From contig NZ_JAKGSI010000001.1 in NCBI RefSeq assembly GCF_021568315.1, positions 186,001 to 250,000 of the forward strand: DNA of 64,000 nt, in the 5' to 3' direction. Of the stretch, positions 52,536-63,745 are shown one piece after another; within the stretch, counting starts at the first letter, position 1, and every line of letters begins with the position of its first letter. The DNA comes from Corynebacterium uropygiale (lineage in GTDB: Bacteria > Actinomycetota > Actinomycetes > Mycobacteriales > Mycobacteriaceae). The position numbers and the translations under genes are program-made. The notes beneath the pieces were generated by a model, which was given only the letters and a program-made list of their open reading frames with translations, searched no databases and had not been told where the DNA came from.

Positions 52536-53945
52536 TTAGGACCTCTCTGTGCTCTGTGTGCTCTCTGTGCGCGTCGGGAAGGGGGGAAGCTCGGGGCGCC
52601 AGAGCCAGGCCTGGAGGAGCTCCTCTAGTTCCTGCTCGGCGAGGCCGCGCTCGGCCGCCGCGCGCCGAGCCTCCCGGAGAAGATCATGGGGTTCCACAAC
52701 ACTGTGCCGCCCCGCCTGGACATAGCGTCGAATCATGGCGAAGAAGGCCTCATCGCCCAGGGCGGTGCGCAGCGCGTGCACCGTGAGGGCGCCGCGCTTG
52801 TAGAGGCGGTCGTCGAACATGAGGCGCGGGCCGGGATCCCCGATGATGATGTCCTGCGGGGCGCGTCGGAGCCGCTCATAGTGGGTGCGGGCGTTCTCCG
52901 CGGCGGGGATCCCGTGGGCGTGCTCGGCCCAGATCCACTCGGAGTAGCAGGCGAAGCCCTCGTTGAGCCAGATGTCATTCCATTGCGCGAGCCCGAGGGA
53001 GTTACCAAACCACTGGTGGGAGAGCTCGTGCGCGATGAGCCGCTCCCACTCCCCGCGCCCGCGGCAGTGATTCGAGCCGAAGATGCTGAGCCCCTGCGCC
53101 TCGAGGGGGATCTCCAACGGATCCTCCGTGACCACCACCTGGTAGGAGGGGAAGGGGTAGGGGCCGAAGAGCTCGGCATAGCAGCGCAGCATGTCGGTCT
53201 GGCGGGCAAAGTCCGCCCGGAAATTCTCGACGCACCCCGGCGCCACCCATCCCAGCACCGGGATCCCCTGCGGCCCCTCGGGGAGCTCGACGCGCCGATA
53301 CTCGCCCACCTGCACCGTGGCGAGGTACGTCGCCATGGGATGGGTGGTGCGATATTCCCAGGTGGTGCGGGATCCGGAGCGCTTCTCCTCGACGAGCTCC
53401 CCGTTGGCGATCGCCCGGAAGGGGTGATCGGCGCTGATGCGGATCTCGAAGTAGGCCTTCTCATCGGGGGTGTCATCGCAGGGGAACCAGCTGGGCGCCC
53501 CGCACGGCTGCGAGGCCACGAGGGAGCCAGACTCCAGCTCCTCCCAGCCGATCTCCCCCCACGCGGAGCGCACCGGCCGCGGCGTGCCCCCGTAGTGGAT
53601 CTGCAGGCTGAATTCGCTTTCGACGGGCACCGGCCGGGAGAAACGAATCCGCAGCTTTCCACCCCCGTGCTTGAATCGCGCGATGCTGATTCCCGCGGCC
53701 TCCCCGCGGCCACGGAACTCGACGCGCCGCACGGCGAGCCCCGCCGCAAGATCGAGGGTGAGGGCCTGCAGGGGCTCATAGTTGTCGAGGAGCAGCTCCG
53801 CCACCCCGCCCAACCGGTTGGGGATCACCTTGTAGTCCAGCTCGAGCCGGTAGCGGCGAACATGAAAACCCAGGTTGAAGTCAATTCCCGTGTAGGAATC
53901 GCGGGTGCCGGGGATGGGGGTGGAGCGGAGTCGTCTGCTAGTCAT
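52536..53945 (-). CDS. M1 family metallopeptidase (aminopeptidase)
   Basis: Protein of 469 residues, shorter than PepN because the large C-terminal domain is missing. The zinc motif is LIAHELSHQWFGNSLGLAQW with the third ligand Glu in WLNEGFACYSEW; the substrate-binding GxMEN motif is replaced by AQGLSIFGSN. Cytoplasmic (no signal peptide). It cleaves N-terminal residues from peptides. The ATG at 53945 overlaps the upstream peptidase stop by 8 nt. The absence of GAMEN may change specificity. Confidence 0.87.
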   Translation of the reverse strand: MTSRRLRSTPIPGTRDSYTGIDFNLGFHVRRYRLELDYKVIPNRLGGVAELLLDNYEPLQALTLDLAAGLAVRRVEFRGRGEAAGISIARFKHGGGKLRIRFSRPVPVESEFSLQIHYGGTPRPVRSAWGEIGWEELESGSLVASQPCGAPSWFPCDDTPDEKAYFEIRISADHPFRAIANGELVEEKRSGSRTTWEYRTTHPMATYLATVQVGEYRRVELPEGPQGIPVLGWVAPGCVENFRADFARQTDMLRCYAELFGPYPFPSYQVVVTEDPLEIPLEAQGLSIFGSNHCRGRGEWERLIAHELSHQWFGNSLGLAQWNDIWLNEGFACYSEWIWAEHAHGIPAAENARTHYERLRRAPQDIIIGDPGPRLMFDDRLYKRGALTVHALRTALGDEAFFAMIRRYVQAGRHSVVEPHDLLREARRAAAERGLAEQELEELLQAWLWRPELPPFPTRTESTQSTERS

Positions 53946-56043
53946 CGTGCCCTGATAGTACTCCCAGCAGCCACGTCGCGATGAGCGACTCCACCGCGGC
54001 CACCTGCGCATAATCCGCGGCCCCGGCGTGCCCGCCCTCGGTGTTCTCCGCATAGTCGACGGGCTGCCCGGCCGCGGCGAGCGCCCGGGCGAAGAGCCGG
54101 GCGTGGGCGGGGTGCACGCGGTCATCGCGGGTGGAGGTTGTCACCAGCGCGGGCGGGTAGGGCCGCTCCGACCGATCAACCACGTGGTGGAGCGGGGAGT
54201 AGCTCTCTAGAACGGCACGCTCCTCGGGTACGTCGGGGTCCCCGTACTCGCACATCCAGGAGGCCCCGGCGAGCCAGCGGTGATAGCGCAGCATGTCCGT
54301 GAGCGGCACCTGGATGACGGCCGCACCGAGGAGCTCGGGGTACTGGGTGAGTGCCTGCGCGGTGAGCAGACCGCCGTTGGAGCCGCCGCGTACCGCGGTG
54401 AGCGCGGGCGTCGCATAGCCCCGGGCGTGGAGGTCCTCGATGACCGCCCGGTGATCCTCATAGACCTTGGTCCGATTCTTCTTCACCACCTGCTGGTGCC
54501 ACTCCGGGCCGAACTCCCCGCCGCCGCGCAGCGAAGGCTGCACAATATACCAGCCCTTCTCCAGCAGCGAGGTCCCCAGAATCCCCAGGTAGGAGGGTAA
54601 GAGCGAGACCTCAAAACCGCCATAGCCGCCGACAAACGTCGGGTGCGCCTCCCCGTCGAAGCGCCCCGTGATGAAGTAGGGGATCCGCGTCCCGTCGGCG
54701 GAGGTGGCCCAGTGCTGGCGGGTCTCCACGCCCGTCGCGTCGAAGGCCGCCGGCGCCTCCCCATAGCAGCGCGGCTCGGTGTCCTCCGAGGGGTCCAGGC
54801 GCAGCAGACGCGGCGGCTGCGCGAAGGAGTGGAGGAAGATCCAGGCCTCGTCGCCGTCGCGCGGGGAGGAGGCATAAGGGATGGCGTGCGAGTGCTCGGG
54901 CAGCGTCACCTCGGTGGGCGCGGCCTCGGGCTCGCGCAGATCCACCACGAGAAGCCGCGAGCTCACATCCCGCGAGAGGCCAATGAGCAGGTAGTTCTGC
55001 GTCGTGAGCACGGATTCGAGGCTCGTGCGCTCATCCGGGGACACAAGCACCCGCACCCGCGCGCTCTCCGGCTCGCGCAGCGCCTCCTCGAGGGGGACGA
55101 CGCCCAGCCCGCCCGCCGGCACCCCGGCGCTCAAGCCCGACGTGGCCTCCGTGCGGGGCATCAGGAGAAGATGCTCGCCGTGGACCACGACGCCGCAGTC
55201 CTCCGGGACGGGGATGCGGGTGGACTCCGCTACGCTCGCGCCCACCGGGCCGATCCACAGGCGGGTGCGGAACATGTCCACCGACTCGAGGAAGAGCAGC
55301 CGCGGGGGCGTCGCCGTGTCATCGAGCCAGGCGTGCGCACCCACACTCTGCGCCGGGCACTCCATGATCACCGGCGCCTCGGCGGGGGAGTGGCCCCGCT
55401 CCCACAGCTGGATCCGCCGCGGATAGCCCGAGTCCGTGAGGCTTCCCTCCCCGTGATCGGTGGCGAGCAGCACCCTGTCCTCGTCGATCCACCCCACCGA
55501 GGACTTCGCCTCCGGCAGCACAAACGCCCCCTCCTCGGGGCGGAGGAAGCGGCGCTCCTCGCAGTCGAACTCGCGCACCACGGTGGCGTCGGCGCCGCCG
55601 CGGGAGAGGAAGAGAAGGGCTCGACGCCCACCCGTGCGCTCCACACTGCCGCCCTTCCACACCCAGCTCTCGCCTTCCTCGGCGGAGAGGGCATCGAGGT
55701 CGAGGAGCACCTCCCAGGCGGGCTCCCCGGCCAGGAAGTCCGAGGCCAGGGTGCGGCGCCAGAGGCCGCGCGGGTGCTCCTCGCTGTCCTTCCAGAGGTT
55801 GTACAGGTACTCGCCGCGGCGGGACACGGTGACGAGCTGCTCCTTCGAGCCCAGGATCTCAATGAGTCGGGAGCGCAGCTCCTCACGCTCGGGGGTGGAG
55901 CAGGCGGCGTCGGTGGCCTGCGTCCACTCCTGGGCCCAGGCGAGGGCGGATTCGCCGAGGACGGGGATGAGCTCCTCGGGATCGATGGCAGCGCGGGAGG
56001 TGGCGTCGTGGGAGAAGGGGAGAGCAGTCATGGCGGCCATCAT
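53938..56043 (-). CDS. S9 family prolyl oligopeptidase-like serine peptidase
   Basis: Protein of 701 residues. Beta-propeller region (about 80-420), then alpha/beta-hydrolase catalytic domain: nucleophile Ser in VRGGSNGGLLTAQAL, Asp in TTSTRDDRVHPAH, His in TEGGHAGAADY. Typical length for prolyl oligopeptidases. It should cut short peptides after proline in the cytoplasm. The first codons overlap the end of the upstream terminator's U-tract; ATGs at 56040 and 56031 are other possible starts. First gene of the long leftward cluster. Confidence 0.88.
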   Translation of the reverse strand: MMAAMTALPFSHDATSRAAIDPEELIPVLGESALAWAQEWTQATDAACSTPEREELRSRLIEILGSKEQLVTVSRRGEYLYNLWKDSEEHPRGLWRRTLASDFLAGEPAWEVLLDLDALSAEEGESWVWKGGSVERTGGRRALLFLSRGGADATVVREFDCEERRFLRPEEGAFVLPEAKSSVGWIDEDRVLLATDHGEGSLTDSGYPRRIQLWERGHSPAEAPVIMECPAQSVGAHAWLDDTATPPRLLFLESVDMFRTRLWIGPVGASVAESTRIPVPEDCGVVVHGEHLLLMPRTEATSGLSAGVPAGGLGVVPLEEALREPESARVRVLVSPDERTSLESVLTTQNYLLIGLSRDVSSRLLVVDLREPEAAPTEVTLPEHSHAIPYASSPRDGDEAWIFLHSFAQPPRLLRLDPSEDTEPRCYGEAPAAFDATGVETRQHWATSADGTRIPYFITGRFDGEAHPTFVGGYGGFEVSLLPSYLGILGTSLLEKGWYIVQPSLRGGGEFGPEWHQQVVKKNRTKVYEDHRAVIEDLHARGYATPALTAVRGGSNGGLLTAQALTQYPELLGAAVIQVPLTDMLRYHRWLAGASWMCEYGDPDVPEERAVLESYSPLHHVVDRSERPYPPALVTTSTRDDRVHPAHARLFARALAAAGQPVDYAENTEGGHAGAADYAQVAAVESLIATWLLGVLSGHDD

Positions 56044-56052
56044 AAAGAAAAG

Positions 56053-56090
56053 CGCACCCCCGGGCAGTCGCGCGAACTGTCGGGGGTGCG
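56053..56090 (-). terminator. Rho-independent terminator of the mycolyltransferase gene
   Basis: Leftward hairpin: CGCACCCCCG (minus-strand 56090-56081) pairs with CGGGGGTGCG (56062-56053), further ACTG/CAGT pairing inside, followed on the minus strand by TTTTCTTT. The U-tract ends at the S9 peptidase start codon. Confidence 0.85.
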
Positions 56091-56149
56091 GGAGAGCAGA
56101 GGGCCGAGCCCGAGGGCCGGTCAGAGCTGAGCGCTATTCCGGCGCTGGA

Positions 56150-57247
56150 TTAGAGGCCGAGGCCTCGCTGGATGGTCGGCCAGGAGTGGCGGAGGTCATC
56201 GTTCCAGTAGCCCCAGGAGTGGGTGCCCTTGTTGTTGAACTGGAAGTGAGCCGGGATGTTCAGGGAGTTGAGCTTGGCCTGGAGGTTGTGGGTGCAGTTG
56301 TTCGTCGCACCCTCGATGGCGCCGCCCACGATCATGGTCTCCGCCATGGAGATGCCCTTGAGGTTGTCGGGGACATCGGCCAGGCGCGGGCTGTCGGGCA
56401 TATCCCAGGTGCCCGCCGTGCCGGAGCCGTTGGAGACGTAGATCTCGTGGCCGCGGAGCTTCTCGGCGTTGACGAGGCCGTCGTTGTAGCGGCTGTAGTC
56501 ACCGCCCATGGGGCCCCACATCTGCTCCGGGGTGGCCTTGCCACGGTTGAGGGTCTGCTGGAGGTAGTACCAGGGCAGCGGGGTGGAGGTGGCAGCGCAG
56601 CCAGAGTAGGAGGCCACGGCGCCGTAGAAGCCCGGGTTGTGCTCAGCGAGGAGGATGGAGGAGGTCGCGGACATCGACATGCCGGCGATGGCGCGGTTGC
56701 CATTGGCGCCCAGGTAGTTCTCGATCGGGCCGGGGAGCTCCTTGGTGAGGAAGGTCTCCCACATCTGCTTGCCGCCGAGGTTCTCGTTGGGCTCCACCCA
56801 GTCGGTGTAGTAGGAGAACTTGCCGGCCATCGGGATGACGACGTTCAGTCCCTTGTCCTTGTAGAAGTCGAGGACATCGGACTGCTGGATCCAGTTGGCG
56901 CCGCCTTCGCCGCCGTCACCGCCGTTGAGCAGGTAGAGGGTGGGGGCGTTGGGATTCTCCGCGCGGAGGATGGCCAGCGGGACCTGGCGATCCATCGAGG
57001 GGGAGTAGGCGAGGACCTCTTCAGTACGGGGATCCTCGTCGTTGACGGCCTTGCGCCAATAGGGCGAGGTCTCCGTGACGGGCTTGGAGTTCTTCGTGAT
57101 CTGCGCCAGGGCGGTGTCACCAGCGACATCCTGAGCGCTCACGGTGCTGACAGCGCCGGCGGGGGCCACGGACATGACGCCCAGCGCGGTGGCGGCGGTC
57201 ACCATAACAGCGGCGGCGGGGGCCGCCCAACGCGAGACAATGCTCAT
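56150..57247 (-). CDS. cmt: Corynomycolyltransferase (antigen 85 family)
   Basis: Exported protein of 365 residues. Signal peptide (SIVSRWAAPAAAVMVTAATA, cleavage about residue 38). Esterase-D/antigen 85 domain with nucleophile Ser in IAGMSMSATSS and catalytic His in NKGTHSWGYWNDD; LNGGDGGEGGANWIQQSDV forms the oxyanion/substrate loop. It transfers corynomycolate to trehalose, arabinogalactan or, in some members (MytC), to serines of porin peptides. Two cysteines, GCAATS and NNCTHN, could bond. The ATG at 57247 follows AAAGGAAG. A small peptide gene starts divergently at 57412. Confidence 0.93.
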   Translation of the reverse strand: MSIVSRWAAPAAAVMVTAATALGVMSVAPAGAVSTVSAQDVAGDTALAQITKNSKPVTETSPYWRKAVNDEDPRTEEVLAYSPSMDRQVPLAILRAENPNAPTLYLLNGGDGGEGGANWIQQSDVLDFYKDKGLNVVIPMAGKFSYYTDWVEPNENLGGKQMWETFLTKELPGPIENYLGANGNRAIAGMSMSATSSILLAEHNPGFYGAVASYSGCAATSTPLPWYYLQQTLNRGKATPEQMWGPMGGDYSRYNDGLVNAEKLRGHEIYVSNGSGTAGTWDMPDSPRLADVPDNLKGISMAETMIVGGAIEGATNNCTHNLQAKLNSLNIPAHFQFNNKGTHSWGYWNDDLRHSWPTIQRGLGL

Positions 57248-57411
57248 GAGGTTCTTCCTTTGTGTTCTGCTCTCACAGCGGTAATGAGCCGGTATCGGCC
57301 ACGGGTACGGATTCAGGATAGTCTTAACTGTCGCATACTTCGAGTTCACAGTGATACATTCAATAACTGTTTGAGTCCTCGACCCCGCTTGATGTAAGGA
57401 GCCACCCCCTC

Positions 57412-57534
57412 ATGAACCCTGTTCAGAAGTTCTTCCAGGACATCTTCCTGAGCATGTCCGACGCCCTCGGAGCCCACATCCACAACGGCTCCTCGGCACT
57501 CGCCAACCTGGCTCTGGCGATGGGCTGGATCTAA
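57412..57534 (+). CDS. Small porin-like or mycomembrane peptide (40 aa)
   Basis: A 40-residue open frame starting MNPVQKFFQDIFLSMSDALG and ending ALANLALAMGWI, with AAGGAG about 10 nt before the ATG and a hairpin after the stop. It has no signal peptide, forms a single amphipathic helix with Ser residues, and resembles PorA/PorH/ProtX-type corynebacterial channel peptides in size and character, not in sequence. Divergent from the mycolyltransferase gene, whose family O-mycoloylates such peptides. Function inferred only. Confidence 0.65.
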   Translation: MNPVQKFFQDIFLSMSDALGAHIHNGSSALANLALAMGWI

Positions 57535-57550
57535 GCATCACCGTGAGCGG

Positions 57551-57576
57551 AAGGGCGTCCCTGCGGGGGCGCCCTT
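57551..57576 (+). terminator. Hairpin after the 40-aa peptide gene
   Basis: AAGGGCG (57551-57557) pairs with CGCCCTT (57570-57576), plus inner C/G pairing. Lies 16 bp after the stop; no clear U-tract. Confidence 0.55.
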
Positions 57577-57592
57577 ACCCCTGTACGGGGTA
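57576..57592 (+). promoter_or_regulatory. Palindromic C4/G4 tracts upstream of lpd, RamA-like
   Basis: TACCCC-TGTAC-GGGGTA, followed by AGGGGGTC. Paired A/T-C4 and G4-T tracts are the kind of site bound by RamA in C. glutamicum. About 80 bp before the lpd start. Match by pattern only. Confidence 0.35.
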
Positions 57593-57655
57593 GGGGGTCA
57601 GGGGAGGACAGCGCATATTCTCTCGGAGGGATGCGACAGTTCGGGGTGAGACCAG

Positions 57656-57661
57656 TATCGT
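57656..57661 (+). promoter_or_regulatory. -10 box of lpd, possibly leaderless
   Basis: TATCGT with 8 nt to the GTG at 57670. GGGGG within the gap could also act as a ribosome-binding site if transcription starts further upstream. Confidence 0.4.
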
Positions 57662-57669
57662 TGGGGGAC

Positions 57670-59079
57670 GTGAGTGAACATTATGATGTCGTAGTCCTTG
57701 GCGCCGGCCCCGGTGGGTACGTCGCCGCCATCCGCGCCGCCCAGCTTGGCAAGAAGGTCGCTGTGGTGGAGAAGAAGTACTGGGGTGGGGTGTGCCTCAA
57801 CGTAGGCTGCATCCCCTCGAAGTCTCTCCTCAAGAACGCCGAGGTGGCCCACATCTTCAATCACGAGGCCAAGACCTTCGGTATCTCCGGGGATGTGAGC
57901 TTTGACTGGGGTGCCGCGCACTCGCGCTCCCGCAAGGTCTCCTCGGACATCGTCAAGGGTGTCCATTACCTCATGAAGAAGAACAAGATTACTGAGGTCA
58001 ACGGCCTCGGCTCCTTCGAGGATGCGCACACCATCACCATCACCGAGGGGGAGGATAAGGGTAAGACCCTCACCTTCGATGACTGCATTATCGCCACCGG
58101 CTCCGTCGTGCGCTCCCTGCCGGGCGTGGAGATCGGCGGCAACGTCGTCTCCTTCGAGGAGCAGATCCTCAGCGAGGACCTCCCGGAGTCCATGGTCATC
58201 GTCGGTGCTGGCGCGATCGGCATGGAGTTTGCCTACGTCCTGGCGAATTATGGCGTGAAGCTCACCATTGTGGAGTTTATGGACCGCGTGCTGCCCAACG
58301 AGGAGGTCGAGACCTCCAAGGCCATCGCGAAGGAGTACAAGAAGCTCGGCGTGAAGCTCCTCACCGGCTACAAGACCACCGCTGTGCGGGACAAGGGCGA
58401 TGTCGTCGAGGTGGACGTCGAGAGCAAGGACGGCAAGAAGAAGGACACCCTCAGCGTCGATCGCGTCATGGTGTCCATCGGATTCGCCCCGCGCGTCGAG
58501 GGCTATGGCCTGGAGAACACCGGCGTCGCCCTCACCGAGCGCGGTGCCATTGACGTCGACGAGCGGATGCGCACCAACGTCGAGCACATCTACGCCATCG
58601 GCGACGTCACGGCGAAGCTCCAGCTCGCCCACGTGGCGGAGGCCCAGGGCGTGGTGGCGGCGGAGACCATCGCCGGCGCTGAGACCATGGAGCTCGGCGA
58701 TTACATGATGATGCCCCGCGCCACCTTCTGTAACCCGCAGGTCGGCTCCTTCGGCTACACCGAGGAGGGCGCCAAGAAGGCCTTCCCGGATCGCGAGATC
58801 GTCTCGGCCACCTTCCCCTTCTCCGCGAACGGCAAGGCCAAGGGCCTGGGCGAGACCGCCGGCTTCGTCAAAGTCATCGTGGACAAGGAGTTCGGCGAGC
58901 TCATCGGCGGCCACATGGTGGGCGCCAACGTCTCCGAGCTGCTCCCCGAGCTCACCCTGGCCCAGCGCTTCGACCTCACCGCGGAGGAGATCGGCCGCAA
59001 CGTCCACACCCACCCGACCCTCTCCGAGGCCATCAAGGAGGCCGCCGAGGGCACCCAGGGCCACATGATCAACCTCTAA
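57670..59079 (+). CDS. lpd: Dihydrolipoamide dehydrogenase
   Basis: FAD-dependent enzyme of 469 residues. FAD site [19 protein letters not shown], redox-active disulfide [14 protein letters not shown] (C-x4-C), NAD site [16 protein letters not shown], and C-terminal catalytic [16 protein letters not shown] with His-Glu. E3 component of pyruvate and oxoglutarate dehydrogenase complexes. The GTG at 57670 (SEHYDVVV) matches the C. glutamicum start as I recall it. Confidence 0.96.
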   Translation: MSEHYDVVVLGAGPGGYVAAIRAAQLGKKVAVVEKKYWGGVCLNVGCIPSKSLLKNAEVAHIFNHEAKTFGISGDVSFDWGAAHSRSRKVSSDIVKGVHYLMKKNKITEVNGLGSFEDAHTITITEGEDKGKTLTFDDCIIATGSVVRSLPGVEIGGNVVSFEEQILSEDLPESMVIVGAGAIGMEFAYVLANYGVKLTIVEFMDRVLPNEEVETSKAIAKEYKKLGVKLLTGYKTTAVRDKGDVVEVDVESKDGKKKDTLSVDRVMVSIGFAPRVEGYGLENTGVALTERGAIDVDERMRTNVEHIYAIGDVTAKLQLAHVAEAQGVVAAETIAGAETMELGDYMMMPRATFCNPQVGSFGYTEEGAKKAFPDREIVSATFPFSANGKAKGLGETAGFVKVIVDKEFGELIGGHMVGANVSELLPELTLAQRFDLTAEEIGRNVHTHPTLSEAIKEAAEGTQGHMINL

Positions 59080-59123
59080 AGGATCCCGCGGCGGGCTTCC
59101 ACGGCCCGCCAGGGTTCCCACAG

Positions 59124-59162
59124 CACCCCGCGCAGCGTTGACGACGACGCCCGCGCGGGGTG
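59124..59162. terminator. Terminator between convergent lpd and ramB
   Basis: CACCCCGCGC (59124-59133) pairs with GCGCGGGGTG (59153-59162), 10 bp perfect. A smaller GGCGGGC/GCCCGCC hairpin precedes it near 59090. Confidence 0.7.
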
Positions 59163-59177
59163 TCGCCATCCGCGGGG

Positions 59178-60581
59178 CTAGTAGGGGGCGATGGTCGAGT
59201 GGTGGGCGTTGATATCCACCTGCTCATGAAGGGCGGGGAAGGCCCGCTGGGCGCAACCGTGCCGCGAGCACATGCGGCATCCGGGGCCGATCGGGGTGGC
59301 TGAGGCAGGGTCGGAGAGGTCAAGCCCTTGGCTGTACACCGTGCGCTGGGCGTGGCGGGACTCGCAGCCCAGGCCCACGGCGAAGATCTTGCCCGTCGCC
59401 CCGAAGTGCGGGCGGCGGTGCTGCACCGTGCGCGCGGTCCACAGGTAGTGGCGCCCGTCGGGCATCTGGGCGTGCTGCCGGTGAATCCGCCCGGGCGTGG
59501 CGAAGGCCTCGTAGATGACCCACAGCGGGCAGGTGCCGCCGGCGTTGCTGAAGTGCAGCCCGGTCGCCGATTGCCTCTTCGACATATTCCCCGCGCGATC
59601 CACTCGCACGAAGGTGAAGGGGATCCCGCGCAGCTGCGGGCGCTGGAGGGTGGACAGCCTGCTCGCGATGGTCTCATAGCCCACGCCGAAGACCTGGCTG
59701 AGGTACTCGATGTCGTATCCGTTCTGCTCCGCGCAGCGGTGGAAACCCTGGTAGGGCATGAGGATCGCAGCCGCCGCATAGGAGCCGACGCCCCGCCTGG
59801 CCAACTCCCGCGAGGCCTCCGAGCGGAAACCCTCCGCCCTCACGAGCTCCTCCACATCCTCCGCGCACTCCAGAAGCGCCAGCTCCGCCGCGAGCCGGAA
59901 CGCCCGCTGCCCCAGCGAAAGATGGGAGTGCACGGTGAGGATCCGGGTCTCGGGGTCAAAGTGGTGAACCAGGTCGTTATCCCCACTCACCGTGTGGACC
60001 TCGACGCCATACTCCTCCCGCGCCGCCGTGCGCAGTTCCTCCTCCAGGACGTTCATGGGGAGCTGGCCGGCGCCGAGCGCCTCCCCGAAGTCCTCGCAGC
60101 GAATGTCAAGGTCATGGAGGTAATTCTGCCGGGCGTAGAAGAAGTCCCGGACCTCCTCGTGGGGCATGGCGAGGGCCTCGGCTCCCTCCGTCGGGCTGTC
60201 CATGATGAGGGAGAGCTTGTCCCGGACGCTGGCGTATCGCCGGTGCATCGCCACCATCGTGCGGGCAATGTCCGGGTGGTTGTACACCAGCTCGGAGAGT
60301 TCGTGCATGTCGATGGCCACGCGGTTGATCTCGTCGTCGTGAATGACCTCCTCGAGCTCGGCCATGAGGCGGGAGTCATCGTCGAGGGAGAAGAAGGTGG
60401 CGTCGACGCCAAAAGCCTCAGTGATGCGGAGCAGGACGGGGACGGTGAGCGGGCGGACGTCGTGCTCAATCTGATTGACGTAGCTGGGGGAGAGCCCGAG
60501 CTCGGCGGCGAGCTCCGCCTGGGTGAGGTCGCGTTCCCTGCGCAGCTGGCGCAGCCGCGACCCCACGAAGGTTTTTGCCAT
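59178..60581 (-). CDS. ramB: Transcriptional regulator RamB
   Basis: Protein of 467 residues. Xre-type helix-turn-helix at the start ([20 protein letters not shown], then [18 protein letters not shown]), IrrE/DUF955-like middle, and a DUF2083 C-terminal domain with cysteines ([21 protein letters not shown]). RamB represses acetate-metabolism genes (aceA, aceB, ack-pta) in C. glutamicum. The ATG at 60581 begins at the helix-turn-helix; the longer frame upstream lies in the intergenic control region. Divergent from sdhCAB, convergent with lpd: the same order as cg0441-cg0447. Confidence 0.95.
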   Translation of the reverse strand: MAKTFVGSRLRQLRRERDLTQAELAAELGLSPSYVNQIEHDVRPLTVPVLLRITEAFGVDATFFSLDDDSRLMAELEEVIHDDEINRVAIDMHELSELVYNHPDIARTMVAMHRRYASVRDKLSLIMDSPTEGAEALAMPHEEVRDFFYARQNYLHDLDIRCEDFGEALGAGQLPMNVLEEELRTAAREEYGVEVHTVSGDNDLVHHFDPETRILTVHSHLSLGQRAFRLAAELALLECAEDVEELVRAEGFRSEASRELARRGVGSYAAAAILMPYQGFHRCAEQNGYDIEYLSQVFGVGYETIASRLSTLQRPQLRGIPFTFVRVDRAGNMSKRQSATGLHFSNAGGTCPLWVIYEAFATPGRIHRQHAQMPDGRHYLWTARTVQHRRPHFGATGKIFAVGLGCESRHAQRTVYSQGLDLSDPASATPIGPGCRMCSRHGCAQRAFPALHEQVDINAHHSTIAPY

Positions 60582-60689
60582 GAGCTGAGATTTTGCCAGA
60601 AATGTGAGCTCTTTCGCATCGGGCGGGGTAGTGCGCGCCGCGAAACGGGGCAAGTTCCACATTATTTCCACCGAAAGATTGATCCCGAT

Positions 60690-60708
60690 TGGGGTGACCC
60701 GCCCCCGA
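60690..60708. promoter_or_regulatory. Candidate RamA-type tracts in the ramB-sdhC region
   Basis: TGGGGT and ACCCGCCCCCGA lie side by side. G4-T and A-C-tract pairs fit RamA sites, and RamA is known to act on sdhCAB and ramB in C. glutamicum. Pattern match only. Confidence 0.35.
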
Positions 60709-60719
60709 TTTTCACTAAA

Positions 60720-60735
60720 GGTGAGAAAAGTCACA
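60720..60735 (+). promoter_or_regulatory. GlxR-type operator in the ramB-sdhC intergenic region
   Basis: GGTGAGAAAAGTCACA keeps GTGA-N6-TCACA exactly. It is 218 bp before sdhC and 139 bp before ramB. GlxR control of sdhCAB is established in C. glutamicum. The remaining intergenic region (60582-60952) holds a TAATGT box for ramB near 60661 and TATAGT for sdhC near 60796. Confidence 0.6.
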
Positions 60736-60952
60736 GAGAGAGCAATTTCGCAGGGGTATTCAGTGAGAACTCCGAAGAACGGCAGGAACCGGCCTTATAG
60801 TGCCAGGGCGCCGAGCGGAAAGACTAGGGAAGCCATACCTAAAAACCACGGCTACCGGCGCGAATGGTCTCCAGGCTCAGGGTGTCTGAGATCTTCCTGA
60901 ATAGGATCCGCGCGGGGGAGAGACATAAAATTGAGGCGACTATGGAGGTGTC

Positions 60953-61708
60953 ATGACTACAAAGAACCCGGATCCCGTGGCCATTGCCCACGGAAAAATT
61001 ACTGAGGAGCCTCTGCGGAAGCTGCCGAAGTACCCCAGCTGGGCGATCAAGCTCACCATGGCCATCACTGGCCTCATCTTTGGGCTCTTCGTCCTGGTGC
61101 ACATGGTGGGGAACCTGAAGATCTACATGCCCGATGAGGATGGCAAGGCGCCGATCGACGTCTACGGTGCGTGGCTCCGTGACCTCGGCGCCCCGCTGCT
61201 CCCGCACGAGGGTGCCCTGTGGATCTTCCGCATCGTGCTTCTGGTGGCGATCGTGCTCCACATCTACGGCGCATTCGCGCTCACCGCGCGCGCCCACCAG
61301 GCCCGCGGAAAGTTCCGCCGCACCAACCTCATCGGTGGGCTGAACTCCTTCACGTCCCGCACGATGCTCGTGACCGGCATCATCCTGCTGGCCTTCATCA
61401 TCTTCCACATCCTGGACCTCACCATGGGTGTGACCCCGGCAGCGAGCAGCGCCTTCCACGAGGGCACGATCCACGCCAACATGGTGGCCAGCTTCTCCCG
61501 CCCGGCCGTCGCCATCTTCTACATCATCGCCATGGTGGTGCTCTTCCTGCACCTCTCCCACGGTGTGTGGCTGGCTGCGAGCGACCTCGGTATCACCGGT
61601 CGTCGCTGGCGTCAGGCGATCCTGGTCATCGCCTACCTTGTCCCGGCGATCGTGATGATCGGCAACATTTCCATGCCGCTGCTGATCCTCTGCGGAGTAA
61701 TTAGCTGA
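60953..61708 (+). CDS. sdhC: Succinate dehydrogenase cytochrome b subunit
   Basis: Membrane protein of 251 residues with five transmembrane helices (about 30-55, 85-110, 128-150, 180-200, 215-245), of the single-subunit di-haem b558 type of B. subtilis and actinobacteria. Candidate haem-ligand His residues sit in LVHMVGN, VLHIYGA, IFHILDL and LHLSHGVW. It anchors SdhAB and passes electrons to menaquinone. GGAGG precedes the ATG. First gene of the sdhCAB operon. Confidence 0.94.
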   Translation: MTTKNPDPVAIAHGKITEEPLRKLPKYPSWAIKLTMAITGLIFGLFVLVHMVGNLKIYMPDEDGKAPIDVYGAWLRDLGAPLLPHEGALWIFRIVLLVAIVLHIYGAFALTARAHQARGKFRRTNLIGGLNSFTSRTMLVTGIILLAFIIFHILDLTMGVTPAASSAFHEGTIHANMVASFSRPAVAIFYIIAMVVLFLHLSHGVWLAASDLGITGRRWRQAILVIAYLVPAIVMIGNISMPLLILCGVIS

Positions 61709-61732
61709 GGAACTGGATAAGGAAGAGGAATC

Positions 61733-63744
<2,012 letters not shown>

Positions 63745-63745
<1 letters not shown>

